A stretch of DNA of 64,000 nucleotides from Sipunculus nudus (lineage: Eukaryota; Annelida; Sipuncula; Golfingiida; Sipunculidae), in contig CM049319.1 of assembly GCA_026874595.1 (NCBI GenBank), positions 58,598,917 to 58,662,916 on the forward strand, in the 5' to 3' direction. This document shows positions 1 through 25,869 of this stretch, piece after piece. A program made the translations under genes and the position numbers. The notes under the pieces were generated by a model. That model saw only the letters and a program-made list of their open reading frames with translations. It was not told where the DNA came from and made no database searches. The first letter of the stretch is position 1, and each line of letters opens with the position of its first letter.

Positions 1-54
1 TCTCTAGCTTCAGCAATCCTCTTGTTAAGGGAGTAAATATATTTCTTGATTTTT

Positions 55-1145
55 TAAAAAGTGCATTATGTTTGGGCCCATAACTTAAAACAATTACGCA
101 ATACTGACATCATTTCTGGCATGTGCATAGCGAATGTATAGAAAAATATGTATATTATACATGATCAAAGTCAGATCAGTTGTTTTGATATTAGGCAGTC
201 TTACAGTGTAACAATGGGTTTTTAATGGAAAAATGAAGTTTTTCATTAATATTTCAAAGGAATTAAGTCCTAGTGATAAAATTCTTGGCATGGTAGGGGA
301 TTTTAGAGACATCTAACTGTATGCTAAATTTAAGGAACTGAGAGCTGAAGCTGGGGAGCTGAACTCTAGCAAACTGCATAACACTAGCTTGATGTAAACT
401 TGATGTGACATGGTGCTTGAAAACTTTAATAAAATCTACAGTTTTTGATCAACCGGTTTCAAATTTTTGGTGTTAACAGACAAAATGCTAACAATAACAT
501 GCTGTGAAAATTAAATCCACAGTACTTACAGGAAAAAAACGTGCCATGGTCAAACTTGAGCAAAATTTAAAGTACCAATTTTATATTTTTGCCAATATTT
601 AAAAAAATTAACAGATTTTGATCTAATTTTTGTTTGGTATACAATTAAATTTTGATCAATTAAAGTTGTATTACTGAAAAAAGTCCCTACCTTTAACACT
701 TTTGGTCTTAAGTGACCAAATATCTTTCCTGATTTTTTTACAAAGTCCATTATGTTTGGGCCCATAACTTTTTTAAATAAAATAATACTGACTTAATTTC
801 TGGCATGTACATAGAAACAATATAGAGAATTATATTTATGGTTAATATGAAGAAAACCAGATGAGTGGTTTTGATATTAGGCAGTCCTGAAGTGTGAAAA
901 TAGATTTCTAATAAAAAATTGAGGTTTTTCCTTAATATCTCGAAGGAACGAAGTCCTATTGACCCAATTTTCGGCATGGTAGAAGATTTTTGGGACATTT
1001 AACTGTATGGCAAATTTCAGATTCGTAGGTCCAATGGTGTCGAAATGTGCCAGTCTTACGGATGGACATCCGGACAGACGGACGGACGGACTGACATACG
1101 GACAGACGACGGACAATGGACCACGACTATAGCTCAGATGACTTA
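55..1145. repeat. Duplicated ~270-bp repeat with GGAC-rich tail
   Basis: Two diverged direct copies, about 55-330 and 735-1015, share the core TATGTTTGGGCCCATAACTT, then TTTTGATATTAGGCAGTC, then TTGGCATGGTAG. The second copy runs into a tail of GGAC/GACA units (about 1060-1115) and a palindrome-rich end containing CTATAGCTCAGATGACTTAT. The same style of tail recurs near 54810-54885. It looks like an interspersed element of unknown class. No coding capacity is visible; short minus-strand reading frames here come from the GGAC tail. Confidence 0.6.
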
Positions 1146-1156
1146 TAGTCAGCTGA

Positions 1157-1265
1157 GCTAAAATACTGTATTTCCTGATCTGTTTATCCTATTCACCATA
1201 TTTGTGGTCATCTGAGCTAAAAATACTGTATTCCCTGATCTGTTTATCCTATTCACCATATTTGT
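1157..1265. repeat. ~60-bp tandem duplication
   Basis: A segment beginning GCTAAAATACTGTATTTCC and ending CACCATATTTGT is present twice in a row with only a few differences. It directly follows the preceding element's CTGAGCTAA end, and the second copy also begins after CTGAGCTAA. It may be a duplicated element end plus flank. Confidence 0.7.
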
Positions 1266-1479
1266 ACACTGACAATGTCTGGCCTTGTCTTCTATTTTCC
1301 TTCTATTTGAACTAAGTTATTGTTCGGCCATTGTTTGACAAATGTCTCCTTAAAGCTTGAAGAAATTTGAATTCTAGTTTCCATTAGAGCGATCTTAAAA
1401 TGTAGAACATCTTTGACAACTGAATTTTATTGAACACAAACAAATATTATTATATAAATTGCCTCCAACATGTGGGTAT

Positions 1480-1990
1480 GTGTTCACCCTGTTTGTGTGT
1501 ATGGTTGTGAGTTTGTTCACAATATACTTTGGTTGCCTGTTTGTTTGCGAGGGTTTCAAATTGGCGATGTTCACGAAAGAAATTTTATCGCAAAATAAAA
1601 CCTTTAAGGATAAAGAATAAGAGGTGCCCTCATCAAAGGCAATTCAAGATTGATATTATAAATAATAATTGATTCTGTACATGTTACCATTAACCTAAGA
1701 TAGTTATCATAAATAATCATCTTTAAATTACCTGCCAACAATAAACAGTGGTTTCTTCTCATTCGATATTCACTTAGGTCCCTGTAAGTTTTTTTATCGC
1801 TTCTGTGAACATATTACTTTGTATAATTAATTCATAAAATAATAGATAAACTCTGTGTAGAGATGGCAAAAATTGAACCCTCCAAAAAAGTGAAAATTTT
1901 AAAATCGCTGAATTTCAACCTCGAGAAAATGAAGCTAACCACAGTAACTCATGCTATGATGAATGGCATGTCAAGAAAATTTTCAGAGTA
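1480..1990. repeat. Interspersed repeat, family also at 28.9-29.6 kb
   Basis: This segment contains GTTCACGAAAG, ATAATAATTGATTCTGTACA, AACAGTGGTTTCTTCTCATT and TTACTTTGTATAA, in the same order as a segment at about 28880-29600. It is a diverged, same-orientation copy of one repeat family. A 76-codon frame at 1863-2093 lies in it but resembles no known protein. The remaining stretch to 2287 shows nothing recognisable and is probably SUPT5H intron. Confidence 0.5.
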
Positions 1991-2287
1991 TTTTGGGAAT
2001 GGGCCAATGAAAAATCTAACAGATTTTGATGTGGATTTTGCACATGATTCAGATTTGAATGAACCAGGGAATGTGGACCAAATTAGTGAATGAAAATACA
2101 GTTTTGGGAACGCATCCCACACAGGGACCCCCTATTAAAATCCTCAGATATAAAGGTTTCTTAGTTACACCATATTCGAACACTATCCTGACAGTATAGT
2201 TCAACAGTGAATTAAATACTAAAAAGTTCCTAGTCATGTAAGCGGATCATGTGACACTATGTGTTCATGTGACTGACAAGGATACAC

Positions 2288-17157
<14,870 letters not shown>

Positions 17158-17168
17158 GGCTGACTTCT

Positions 17169-17693
17169 GAAAAAAGCATTATAAACTGTCAGTATAGGAT
17201 ATAATTATATAACTTTAGTGTGACATTTTATAATAATTAATAAGAATTAAAATGATCCGGTATATGCGCATATTTTGTCTTATGATATGCTAGGTTGTTT
17301 TATCATCTCATACTCTGTCACATAGGATTACTCTGTCACATAGGATTTTCCTTTGCAATATTCTTTATTTTTTTGTGATTATATGATGTCTTATGAGATG
17401 TCTCAAATTTACCTTTGATAATGCACGCTCAGTTTATGCTATTTAACTGAGATATTCACATTTCTTGAATTCTCAGTTATTTCTCACAACATATTAGTTG
17501 AGAGTGACAATATTTCAGAATCCAGGATGAGATGTCACCCCTTCACCAGCTTTAATTAGGCAAGGTGTGAGGATGTTTGAGATTTTTCCATAATTTCTGA
17601 ATATGCCCTCCCCTGCCTCCCTGAGCTGTCTTGACTTTAGCTACTCTAATTAAATAAAAGGTTGAATATGGCTCCCAAATCCATTGACTGTTT
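17169..17693. other. Presumed SUPT5H 5' UTR intron
   Basis: AT-rich, with a short direct repeat CTGTCACATAGGATT (near 17315-17346). No promoter or exon could be assigned. Confidence 0.4.
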
Positions 17694-18033
17694 ATGACAT
17701 AAAGACTATTTTATTGGTAGCCATGTATCTGTTGCCAGAAAAACAGGAGGCAGGAGTCCACAGAGCCGATATTAAATATTTCATTTTGAGTGACAACTCG
17801 CAGGCTCAGCAACCTTTGTGCATTGACCACATGCTCAGACACATCTCACTACAGAGCCTTGTGAATGCACCGGGCATTGTTTCAGGCATGTCTGTCAGAT
17901 CCTGTAACCTATGGCATGCAGGTTAACTGTCAGTGAGTAAGAACAACATTTGCTCTGTGCACTCCTGCTGGGCTGTTATCAATTTTTTTCTGGCAACGGA
18001 TACATGGCTTTGATAAAATAGTCTGAATGTCAT
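17694..18033. mobile_element. 340-bp MITE with ~80-bp terminal inverted repeats
   Basis: The left arm ATGACATAAAGACTATTTTA, then CCATGTATCTGTTGCCAGAA and CAGGAGTCCACAGAGC (17694-17766), is mirrored at 17952-18033 by GCTCTGTGCACTCCTG, TTCTGGCAACGGATACATGG and TAAAATAGTCTGAATGTCAT. The interior has no convincing coding capacity. Target duplication not seen. Confidence 0.8.
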
Positions 18034-18509
18034 GAGAGGTGAAAAGGGTGGGAAATAAAGTAGGAGCAAAATTTTGACTATTATAAAATAAGAGTAGGGT
18101 TTGCCTTTAATTGCCTTTAACTGAGTAATTTGCTCAGCCAATAACCCAAGAACTGGTTCAAATTTTATCTATGTACTCTGCTTATCCTTTGATGTCAGTT
18201 TTGGCAAGGTACCACAAGGTAAACTTTGAAAAGATTATCTTCAGACCCAGTTCAAGAAATCTTCTTAAAATCACACCAATTACATCATGAGTTCTAAACC
18301 TACCCTAGAAATATAAAGAGGTATCATCATCATTCTACAGTTTGTAATTCTTACAGACAGACCAGTGAATTACTTAACTGTGTTAGCCAGCAAGCTGGTA
18401 GTTTGTCATTTCAGTGTCTTAATAATAATGAAAACTAGAATGATGTTTTTGCAGTGCAAACAGACATGTCTCCCTTCCCTATAAGGCTCCAATTGCCTTA
18501 TTAAAAGGG

Positions 18510-19010
18510 GAAAAAAACAGACTACTTCAAAAGTCACAATATTCACAAATACTTTCTATTCTGGCTGATTTAACCTTGAAGTTAAGATCAAGGTGACTGG
18601 TTCTTGAACCCTTCTAGGGTTTCGGTAGAAACATTTCAGGAGTCTGATTTCATGTCGGTAGAAACATTTCAGGAGTCTGATTTCATGAAAATATACAAAG
18701 TAGTTCAAAAGTTATAGTGTTCACAAATAATTCTGGATAATTTTACCTTAAAGATCCAGGGCAAGGTCACCAGTTTTCAAACTCATCAAAGAACTTGGTT
18801 AAAACAATTAGTGTTACAAGTTTTAGGGAAAAAATGCAATATTTCAAACATTATTAGCTTCAATAAAAATTTCTATTTCATCCTATCTGACCTTGTTGGT
18901 GAAGGTCAATGTCAACCTCTTCTTAACTTGTTTGAGATTTTGGTAAAAAAATTCAAATTTTAAATTTCATGAAAAAAAGTTAAGTCATACAAAGTTATCA
19001 TGTTCACAAA
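18510..19010. repeat. Interspersed repeat, same family as 7.06-7.38 kb
   Basis: Internally repeated phrases such as AAGGTCACCAGTTTTCAAAC and TTCGGTAGAAACATTTCAGG match the family seen at 7060-7378. A recent 33-bp tandem duplication of GGTAGAAACATTTCAGGAGT and its flank lies at about 18622-18688. Confidence 0.6.
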
Positions 19011-19182
19011 AATGACAAAGACAACAACACCAGTTGCTGACAACAGACCCAATTACTACACTTATGTATCCCCAAATGGGAGGGGAGATATTATTACACA
19101 TTATTACACTGAAATAATATTCTTGCCAGCACTAGTCTGGCAGTTTAGGTACCACGCTCAACCACGAGCAAGGAAGACCCAG

Positions 19183-21365
19183 TTGTGGCTCTGTTGTCAA
19201 CACAGAGCCACAGGGCCCTGCCTTCATTTATCTTGCAGACAGGAGCGCATGCATCTTCTGAAGATGCAACCATTTTAAGCACATGCATCTTATATTAAAT
19301 GTCGTGAATCGAGGCGATTGTTTCAGCCAGTGTCATGCAGTGCACATGTTACATCAAATACAGGAACTCTCGGCCCGGAGACACTCGGCCCAAGCGACTC
19401 TCGGCCCTAGAGACACTCGGCCCAAGAGACTCTCGACCCAGAGACAGTCGGCCCCTGAGCATGATGAGGTAGCTACACTCGGCCCCAAGGCCGTCGGTCG
19501 GTCCCAGAGACACTCTGCCCACAGTTCTGATTCAAGCCCCGGGAAACCCCTCCTTAACACCATTGTTCCCGTAGTAACAAGCTAGATCGACTCCGCATGA
19601 ATGGAGTAGTGCCTTGGTCGTCTACAAATACCGTTACTTGAATGCCACGCATTTAAGCAACAAAAGCTGAATTTTCTATGAATAAAACATATCATGGAGA
19701 TCATATTTCAAAACATTACCCCTAACGAAAAGTGAAAAATTTTATAAACTAACCTCGGTACATAACTTTTTGAAAATATATGGGTTTATGTCAATTATTC
19801 TCTCTAGGAAATTGTTATGTGGAGAAATATTTACTGCAAAATTCAAGCAGGATTACCACATTTCCTAATTTTGATGTGCTGAATCCATTAAAATTAATTT
19901 CGAAATTCTATTTCAATTTTTAACCTCCAAATTTAAAAAAAAAGTCAAAAGTATTTGCTTAAATAATCCACCCCCTAAGTTTGAAAAATAAATTTGAAAA
20001 AAAAAAAAAACAAACTGGAAATATCCTTCTTCGGCTGAACAACTTGAAATTATTTTTTAGTCTCATTTAACAAATCTGAATATATGCATTTGAATGCAGT
20101 GTTGTAAGTTAAACATAATTATGACCATGGTAATTTTGAAATTAAAACATTTAAATTAGATTTTATATTTGTTCGATAGACTGGCATTTTTTGCTCAGTC
20201 ATTCGAATTCCAATTAAAGAAACTGTTTATATTTGATTGAAATCTCTTAAATCAATTATTCTTTACCTTCCATCTTGTATAAAGAGGGTTTTCAAGTAAT
20301 ACCAAGTGTCCAGTCTGTAAGTGTCTAACTCTGAAGTGGGAGGAACTTACGATCCCATTTTTAAATAAAGGACAGTAAACAGGTCCAATGGTAATCAGGT
20401 CACCTTGCTACCATGGCTTAACGAATTATATACATACACATATTTTTGCACAAATAACTATAAAATTAAGAAAAAGTTGGATAATTTAAAATTAGGAGTT
20501 AATGGTTTAAGCTAACTGTAAAGGTAAACGTTGCTCTCCGCAGGGTTTGGCAGCTTTTTTCCCACAAGCATATGGCCTGAAATTTGTCCAATATTCCTGT
20601 TCTATTCTTAATGCTTACCTAAACCTTATTAATAAATTCAAAATTCAAAATTTTAATTTATTAACTAAATCAAACAGAAGTAAAACATACAAATAAGATT
20701 TTTTTTTCAGTGGATTAATCACACTAAAGTTTTGCTGTCCTGTCTTACACAATACAAAATTAACACAAAATGCCATCGGATACATATTAAACATATTTTA
20801 TAACATTTCAAGAACAATTTGGAGATTAAAATGATGTAACGATTTAACTTTAGCCAGACATTTAACTAAAATTTCATTGAAATGGGCAAGGGCGACTCAA
20901 TATAACCAGGGGGTTTCCCGGGGCTTGAATCGGACCTGTGGGCCGAGTGTCTCTGGGACCGACTGACGGCCTTGGGGCCCGAGTGTCGCTAACTCATCAT
21001 GCTCAGGGGCCGACTGTATCTGGGGTCCCGAGTGTCTCTTGGGCCGAGTGTCTCTGGGGCCGAGAGTTCCTGTTACCGTTACATCATCACTGGTATGAGT
21101 GTCTTGGTAACTGGTCAAGGACTTCACAAGACCACTGGCTACACAGGTTGTTATCAGGGTACCGCAATGGATTGTTTCAGCTGGCCAGGTGCATGTATCA
21201 CATTTCAGCTGGGTGGGTTAGAAAGTTAGCAGTATGATAGTACACCTGTACTGCACACCGCTGGCTGAAACAATCACCCCAGCTCATCATTGTCTAACAG
21301 TGCATGCGTTCCCATCCGCTAGATAAATGATGGCAACGAACCTGTGGTTTATAACAGAGCCACAA
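19183..21365. mobile_element. 2.2-kb element with long GC-rich inverted arms
   Basis: The outer ends TTGTGGCTCTGTTGT (19183) and ATAACAGAGCCACAA (ending 21365) are inverted. Inward, GATTGTTTCAGCCAGTGTCA mirrors GCTGGCTGAAACAATCAC. Then about 170 bp at 19366-19545 mirrors 20905-21075; these arms are GC-rich and built from short units such as GAGACACTCGGCCCAAG. The centre (19560-20890) is AT-rich with no long reading frame. No clear target duplication. It looks like a non-autonomous DNA transposon with long arms. Confidence 0.75.
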
Positions 21366-21545
21366 ATGGCAAGGTAGTTTTCTCTGCCAGCAGTAGAGCC
21401 TGTAGACTAAAACAGGCAGCTCTGCTAGTTGTTAGTCACTTCCTATAAATGTGCATGTGTGTACATACATATGTAATAATAATAGTTTGTGCTTCATCAA
21501 AAGATCAAAATATACAAAGATGGAAATATACAAACCAATGAACAA

Positions 21546-23091
21546 GTGTGAGCATAGCCCGATTTAATCGGACTCAATATTATTAATTAGGCCCTGCCAT
21601 ATATTGAGTCCGATAGCTATACAGTGAGAGTTTCTACAATATAAGCCTCAGACTACACACCACCCAACGCCCTTGTAACCAGTGTCAACCGGTGTCTATT
21701 ACTAGGTGCCAGCAGTCACTCTTCAGAGCCGGGCCCGTTGAAACAAAATGTAACAACATTTTAGCTGTCAATCACTAGAGTCAGCAAGGCTATCAGTGAG
21801 TTCATCAAGTGCGCCTGTTTTTCTCTGTCCCTACTAAACTCGCTGACATGCCTCTTGTTAAAAGGTCAGTAAATGTTTAAAAATGATGATCCAAGTTTAA
21901 TTTTAATTGCTATCGAAACCATGAAACACACTTATTGGTGTAAAAATGGTAAAATCCTGTGTCGCATTGTTTGGCAGTAAACAGGCAGTCAAAGAAGATG
22001 CAACGGATCCATTGCAACGGATCTGTTGCATTTTCTGTGGCTTATATTATAGAAACTCTGCTTACAAGACATCTCGTTAACAATCCATTTCGTTAATCAG
22101 TGAAAAGACATTTCGCATCTATTATATGAGAAATTTCGTTAACATTATCAGGACATTTCGTTAAACGTTTAAAACACCTTGCACAAGCAAATAGGTTCAA
22201 TGATGTATTATATACTTGGATAAACTCATCTGAAAAAATCCATGCGTACTACATATAACGAATGCAACCTTGACTGTCGGTTTTAAGGCGAGTATTATTT
22301 CGCTGATCAGTGTTCTGATGACTGCAGCTGATAGCTGATCAGCACAATGATCATCGCTAAACGAGGATATAAAATGCGAGCCTATTTCAGAATGTTCACC
22401 AACAAATTTATGAATTTTACAATGTTTGCAGATATTATATTATCTGACCTCTACTTGAAATAACAGTTCTTTGAAGTTGTGATTTCGTATGCTGAGTTTG
22501 CTTTAGTACTCAAATTAATTGTTTGTCAGTGTATTAATTAGTTGTTGATAACTCGGGTAGTTTATGCAATGCTCTGTTTATGTATACATGTCACAAGGTT
22601 TATTACTTCAAATAATTAAAAATCCCTTTTTCTCCTTTGATATAATTAATATAAAAGTTTCAAAAAGATTAGACGGAACATTCGACCCTGACCAAACATT
22701 AGCTCATTGCTTATATAATGGATGCTGCAAATTGATCAAGTCACTTAGTCCCTTGCATTCGTGCAAGCAACATGGAGTTACAGCAACAAGATTACCCGTG
22801 CATCGCCTGTTCAAGACCAGTGACAACACGACGACACGCTGCAGAGTGTGAGAAGTGTCATCTGTGGCAACGTCGTACCTGTCGCCCGGCATATCTCGGT
22901 TTTCCCGTCAATCACGAATATATATACGAGACACTTCGTTACGTTCTGATGGGTCATCTCTATAATGTTAACGAAATGGTTTGTTAACGAGATGACTCTA
23001 CACCGTAACTCTCACTGTATGGCTATTGGACTCAATATATGGAAGGGCCTAATAATACTGAAGTCCGATTAAATCGGGCTGGTGTGAGCAT
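21546..23091. mobile_element. MULE-like DNA transposon derivative with target-site duplication
   Basis: The element (about 21556-23081) is flanked on both sides by GTGTGAGCAT, a 9-10 bp direct duplication in the Mutator-like size range. The arms are about 90 bp: AGCCCGATTTAATCGGACT at left and AGTCCGATTAAATCGGGCT at right, both followed inward by CATATATTGAGTCC-type and ACAGTGAGAGT sequence. A second nested inverted pair, CATCTCGTTAAC then CATTTCGTTAA (22068-22096), mirrors 22961-22992. The only frame of note encodes a zinc-finger-like protein; no transposase core is visible, so it is non-autonomous. Confidence 0.8.
22772..22987 (+). CDS. Zinc-finger-like ORF inside the MULE-like element
   Basis: 71 codons with the pattern CxxC-x12-CxxC-x7-C (CIACSRPV, then AECEKCHLWQRRTC). 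From memory, many invertebrate MULE-transposase proteins start with a similar CxxC module followed by W..RTC; I could not check this. Here it would be only the 5' end, and the frame runs on into the inverted arm (VNEMVC), so the transposase exon appears lost. Whether it is translated is unknown. It may equally be a dead fragment. Confidence 0.4.
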   Translation: MELQQQDYPCIACSRPVTTRRHAAECEKCHLWQRRTCRPAYLGFPVNHEYIYETLRYVLMGHLYNVNEMVC

Positions 23092-25829
23092 ATCTTATCC
23101 AACTTCAAAAACATAGCCTAGATCTTAGTCAACAATGAAGGCTATATTTGGAACAGCTGGATAAAATACGACTTAGGTCTGTTTGTAAAGACTTAACCAA
23201 AATACCTTAATTTTTTAAAATTATTTTTCAATTTTCAATTGATATTTCAATGTAAAATTGAAAGAGATGATCCCATTTATGATACAGACTATTTTTACAC
23301 GTTCAATAGTATAGTATATAATTATAATGCTGTTTAAATATCAAGTAATATTATTTTCACATAGTTTATACTTCATAGTAAAGTGTACTAATCAAGACCT
23401 GTCACTAGTGTCATTGTTATAACTTATATTCAGTGCAATGCCAATGGCCTTGGAACTGATCCTTCGGCCTTCATATGCTTTTATTCACTTTCAAAAGGTG
23501 CACACACTACAATAGGGCGGTCAACGGCACTGAAGTCAATACGAATTCGGAGAATAATTCATTTATAAGACATATTACACAGAGAAAACACCTGCTTTGC
23601 CCGAGTCTTTGAGAAAATGCATATAATTAGAACAAAATAAGGATATACCTACACAACCAATCACCGGAAGTTTCAGGCTTTCAAGCAGAGCCAGGCCAAC
23701 ATGTTGACAAATTGCTCAATGTCACAATTTGTGCTACAAATAAATAAAAAAAATTATTTAATTATAAGAAATATTTATTGTGAGAAATGTGGTTTTATTT
23801 AACATGATTCTTGGTTTTCGGTGACTTTAATAATGAGTTATAGTTTCGTATACAATAGGACGAGGGTTCTCCGTCTTAATTTTCTCATAAATATTCATAA
23901 GTGGATGACCCACTTCGAAATCATGGGAAATTTCACAGTTTCATCCATAGATATGGGCCATTGATGATAGCAGGGTTTATAATTCATCATATATACTGTA
24001 TCTAACCATACGACGCATATGAATCGTTTCTAGTATATGCTGAATCATGTATTTTATAAGTATGACGTCATTAATGAGATGATTCATCCGCCATGATTGC
24101 TGGCGAGGAGAACCGCACAGAGAAAATGTCACAGGATTCTTTTGCGAAACTGAGCGGATAAAGGACATCAAACCTACACATACTACTCTCATTTGAAAGT
24201 TTAAGGTGCATAGAGTGGCTTGTCATATATTTTGACGAACATCATTCCTTTTGCGATGCCAAATGTCCCCATGAATGTGTTAGAAGCACACCACCTCATA
24301 TCTCTGACTCTGGTCAGGGTTGGTGGGGAACAATGAAACCCGACAGGAAGACAATGAAAGGTCGAGTAACCAAGCGGGAACCAACTCTGCTTGCTATTTA
24401 TTCTATCTCTAAGTATATATTCAGCTTTTTACAGGGATCCACATTTCCAGAAAGCCAGTTGAAGGTAAAAGCGCTGTCGATGTATTGGCCATAAATTATG
24501 ATAATGAGGTTCCATCTTTCACGTGAACGCGTATGAGGCCTAAACGGGAAGGCCGCCTTGTGGAAAACCAGCTATGCTTTTTAACCCCCTAAATGCATGC
24601 TAAGTTCAACGTTTCGTGGGCAGCATGCCGTGTGTATGGTAGTGATGGATATATGTGTATTTGTATGTTATTATTTAACTTGGTATCAAGTTTGAATGCG
24701 CCATCTTACAGGCGTGGTGGGTCAGTCCATTAGAAGGGGGGGGGGCAGTTGTTGCGAAAACCTAATTTCCACATGTCGTCTCGTAAGCCCAGTTGAGAAA
24801 CGGAGGCTGATTGCGTAATATTGGACCAGATAAGGTGTCCTATTGTTCAAAGAAGTCCTTCTTGGACATCTATGCATTTATAAATGCTATTTATCGGGGG
24901 GGGGGGGGGGGGGGGGGAGGGGGGTGAGTGGTTCCAGAATGCCGGATTGCGTGGCGTGCCATCTGTCCTGATATAGGGAACGCAATACTGAATACTCTGA
25001 ATAGGTATAGCACAACTCGTCAATTTGTATAGACGGTTCGGGGCCATGTTCATTGATTGCACTTCTGATTTCTTGCTCATTGAACTACAATTGGACTGTT
25101 TATTAAGATCCTGGAAGATTTTTTTTCGCCAAATTACGGCACGTGGCCCAAGGAATGGGAATGTTAATTTCAGCGTTGCGACGAATTAGTAGAATGCATA
25201 ATAGAGGGGATAATTTCTTTTGTGGCTCTTAAGACATGATTTAATCATATTTTTTTCGGATCTTTGTTCTGGTTTCATGTCATACTCTTCATCTGACGTA
25301 AATAATGGACAGGTCCCTCAGTTAAGGTCAAGGTGAAATCAAAGATGGCTGAACAAGGCAGTGGCGCCATCCAGGAGCAAAAATGCCAACTTACTGGAAG
25401 CAGGCCAAGAATCAGGAAGCTGAAGAAAATACCTACTGTCAGCACATTGGCCAGGGATTTTCCGTTTATAAAAAAAGAAAAGTCAATCCAAAAAAGCATT
25501 TACCCTTCAACTGGCTTTCAACACAGATATATAACCCCCAATTATACAAAATACCCATCCCTGTCCCTCCTGAATATATAAACATTCCCTGCTGAAATAA
25601 ATTTAAGAACATGTCCATGTTAACATACACCAGTAACATGTTGACAGGTAATTGTACATGTATAATTAATGATACAGCATACATCCTGAAACCTTGACAA
25701 TCCTGGCATAATAATTATGTGAAAATTGTGATTGCAATGCCCAGATTTAAGAAGTCTACACTGAACAGGAAAAATTTCCTGGATTTATTGACTAATAAAT
25801 TTACTGTGAAAAAGTCTTATTAAATTAAA

Positions 25830-25830
<1 letters not shown>
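23092..25830. other. Gene-free part of the SUPT5H-ZC3H4 spacer
   Basis: No convincing exon. A GC-richer patch holds ACTTCCGGTGATTGG on the minus strand (23656-23670), a possible ETS plus inverted-CCAAT promoter motif. A plus-strand CCGCCATGATTGCTGG lies near 24089. A G-run of about 24 bases spans about 24895-24917. First exons of both genes could be here. Confidence 0.4.

Positions 25831-25867
<37 letters not shown>
25831..25867. repeat. (AT)n microsatellite
   Basis: About 17 AT units following an A-run. Confidence 0.95.

Positions 25868-25869
<2 letters not shown>

Noticed and set aside
877-1116. Reading frame with Ser-Val-Arg-Leu repeats
   Set aside because: It is produced by the GGAC/GTCC microsatellite tail of a repeat; the same artefact appears near 7.9, 8.5 and 57.5 kb.
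24089-24160. CCGCCATGATTGCTGG as a translation start
   Set aside because: The frame is only 23 codons, ends in TAA and resembles nothing; it is kept only as part of a GC-richer patch of the spacer.
24893-24920. Long G-run as a G-quadruplex regulator
   Set aside because: A homopolymer can form quadruplexes, but nothing ties it to a promoter, and homopolymer lengths in assemblies are unreliable.
25345-25581. 82-codon plus-strand frame starting AAGATGGCTGAACAAGG as a ZC3H4 first exon
   Set aside because: The start context is good, but there is no donor that joins in phase to 30272, no family similarity, and ZC3H4 has its own well-placed start codon.
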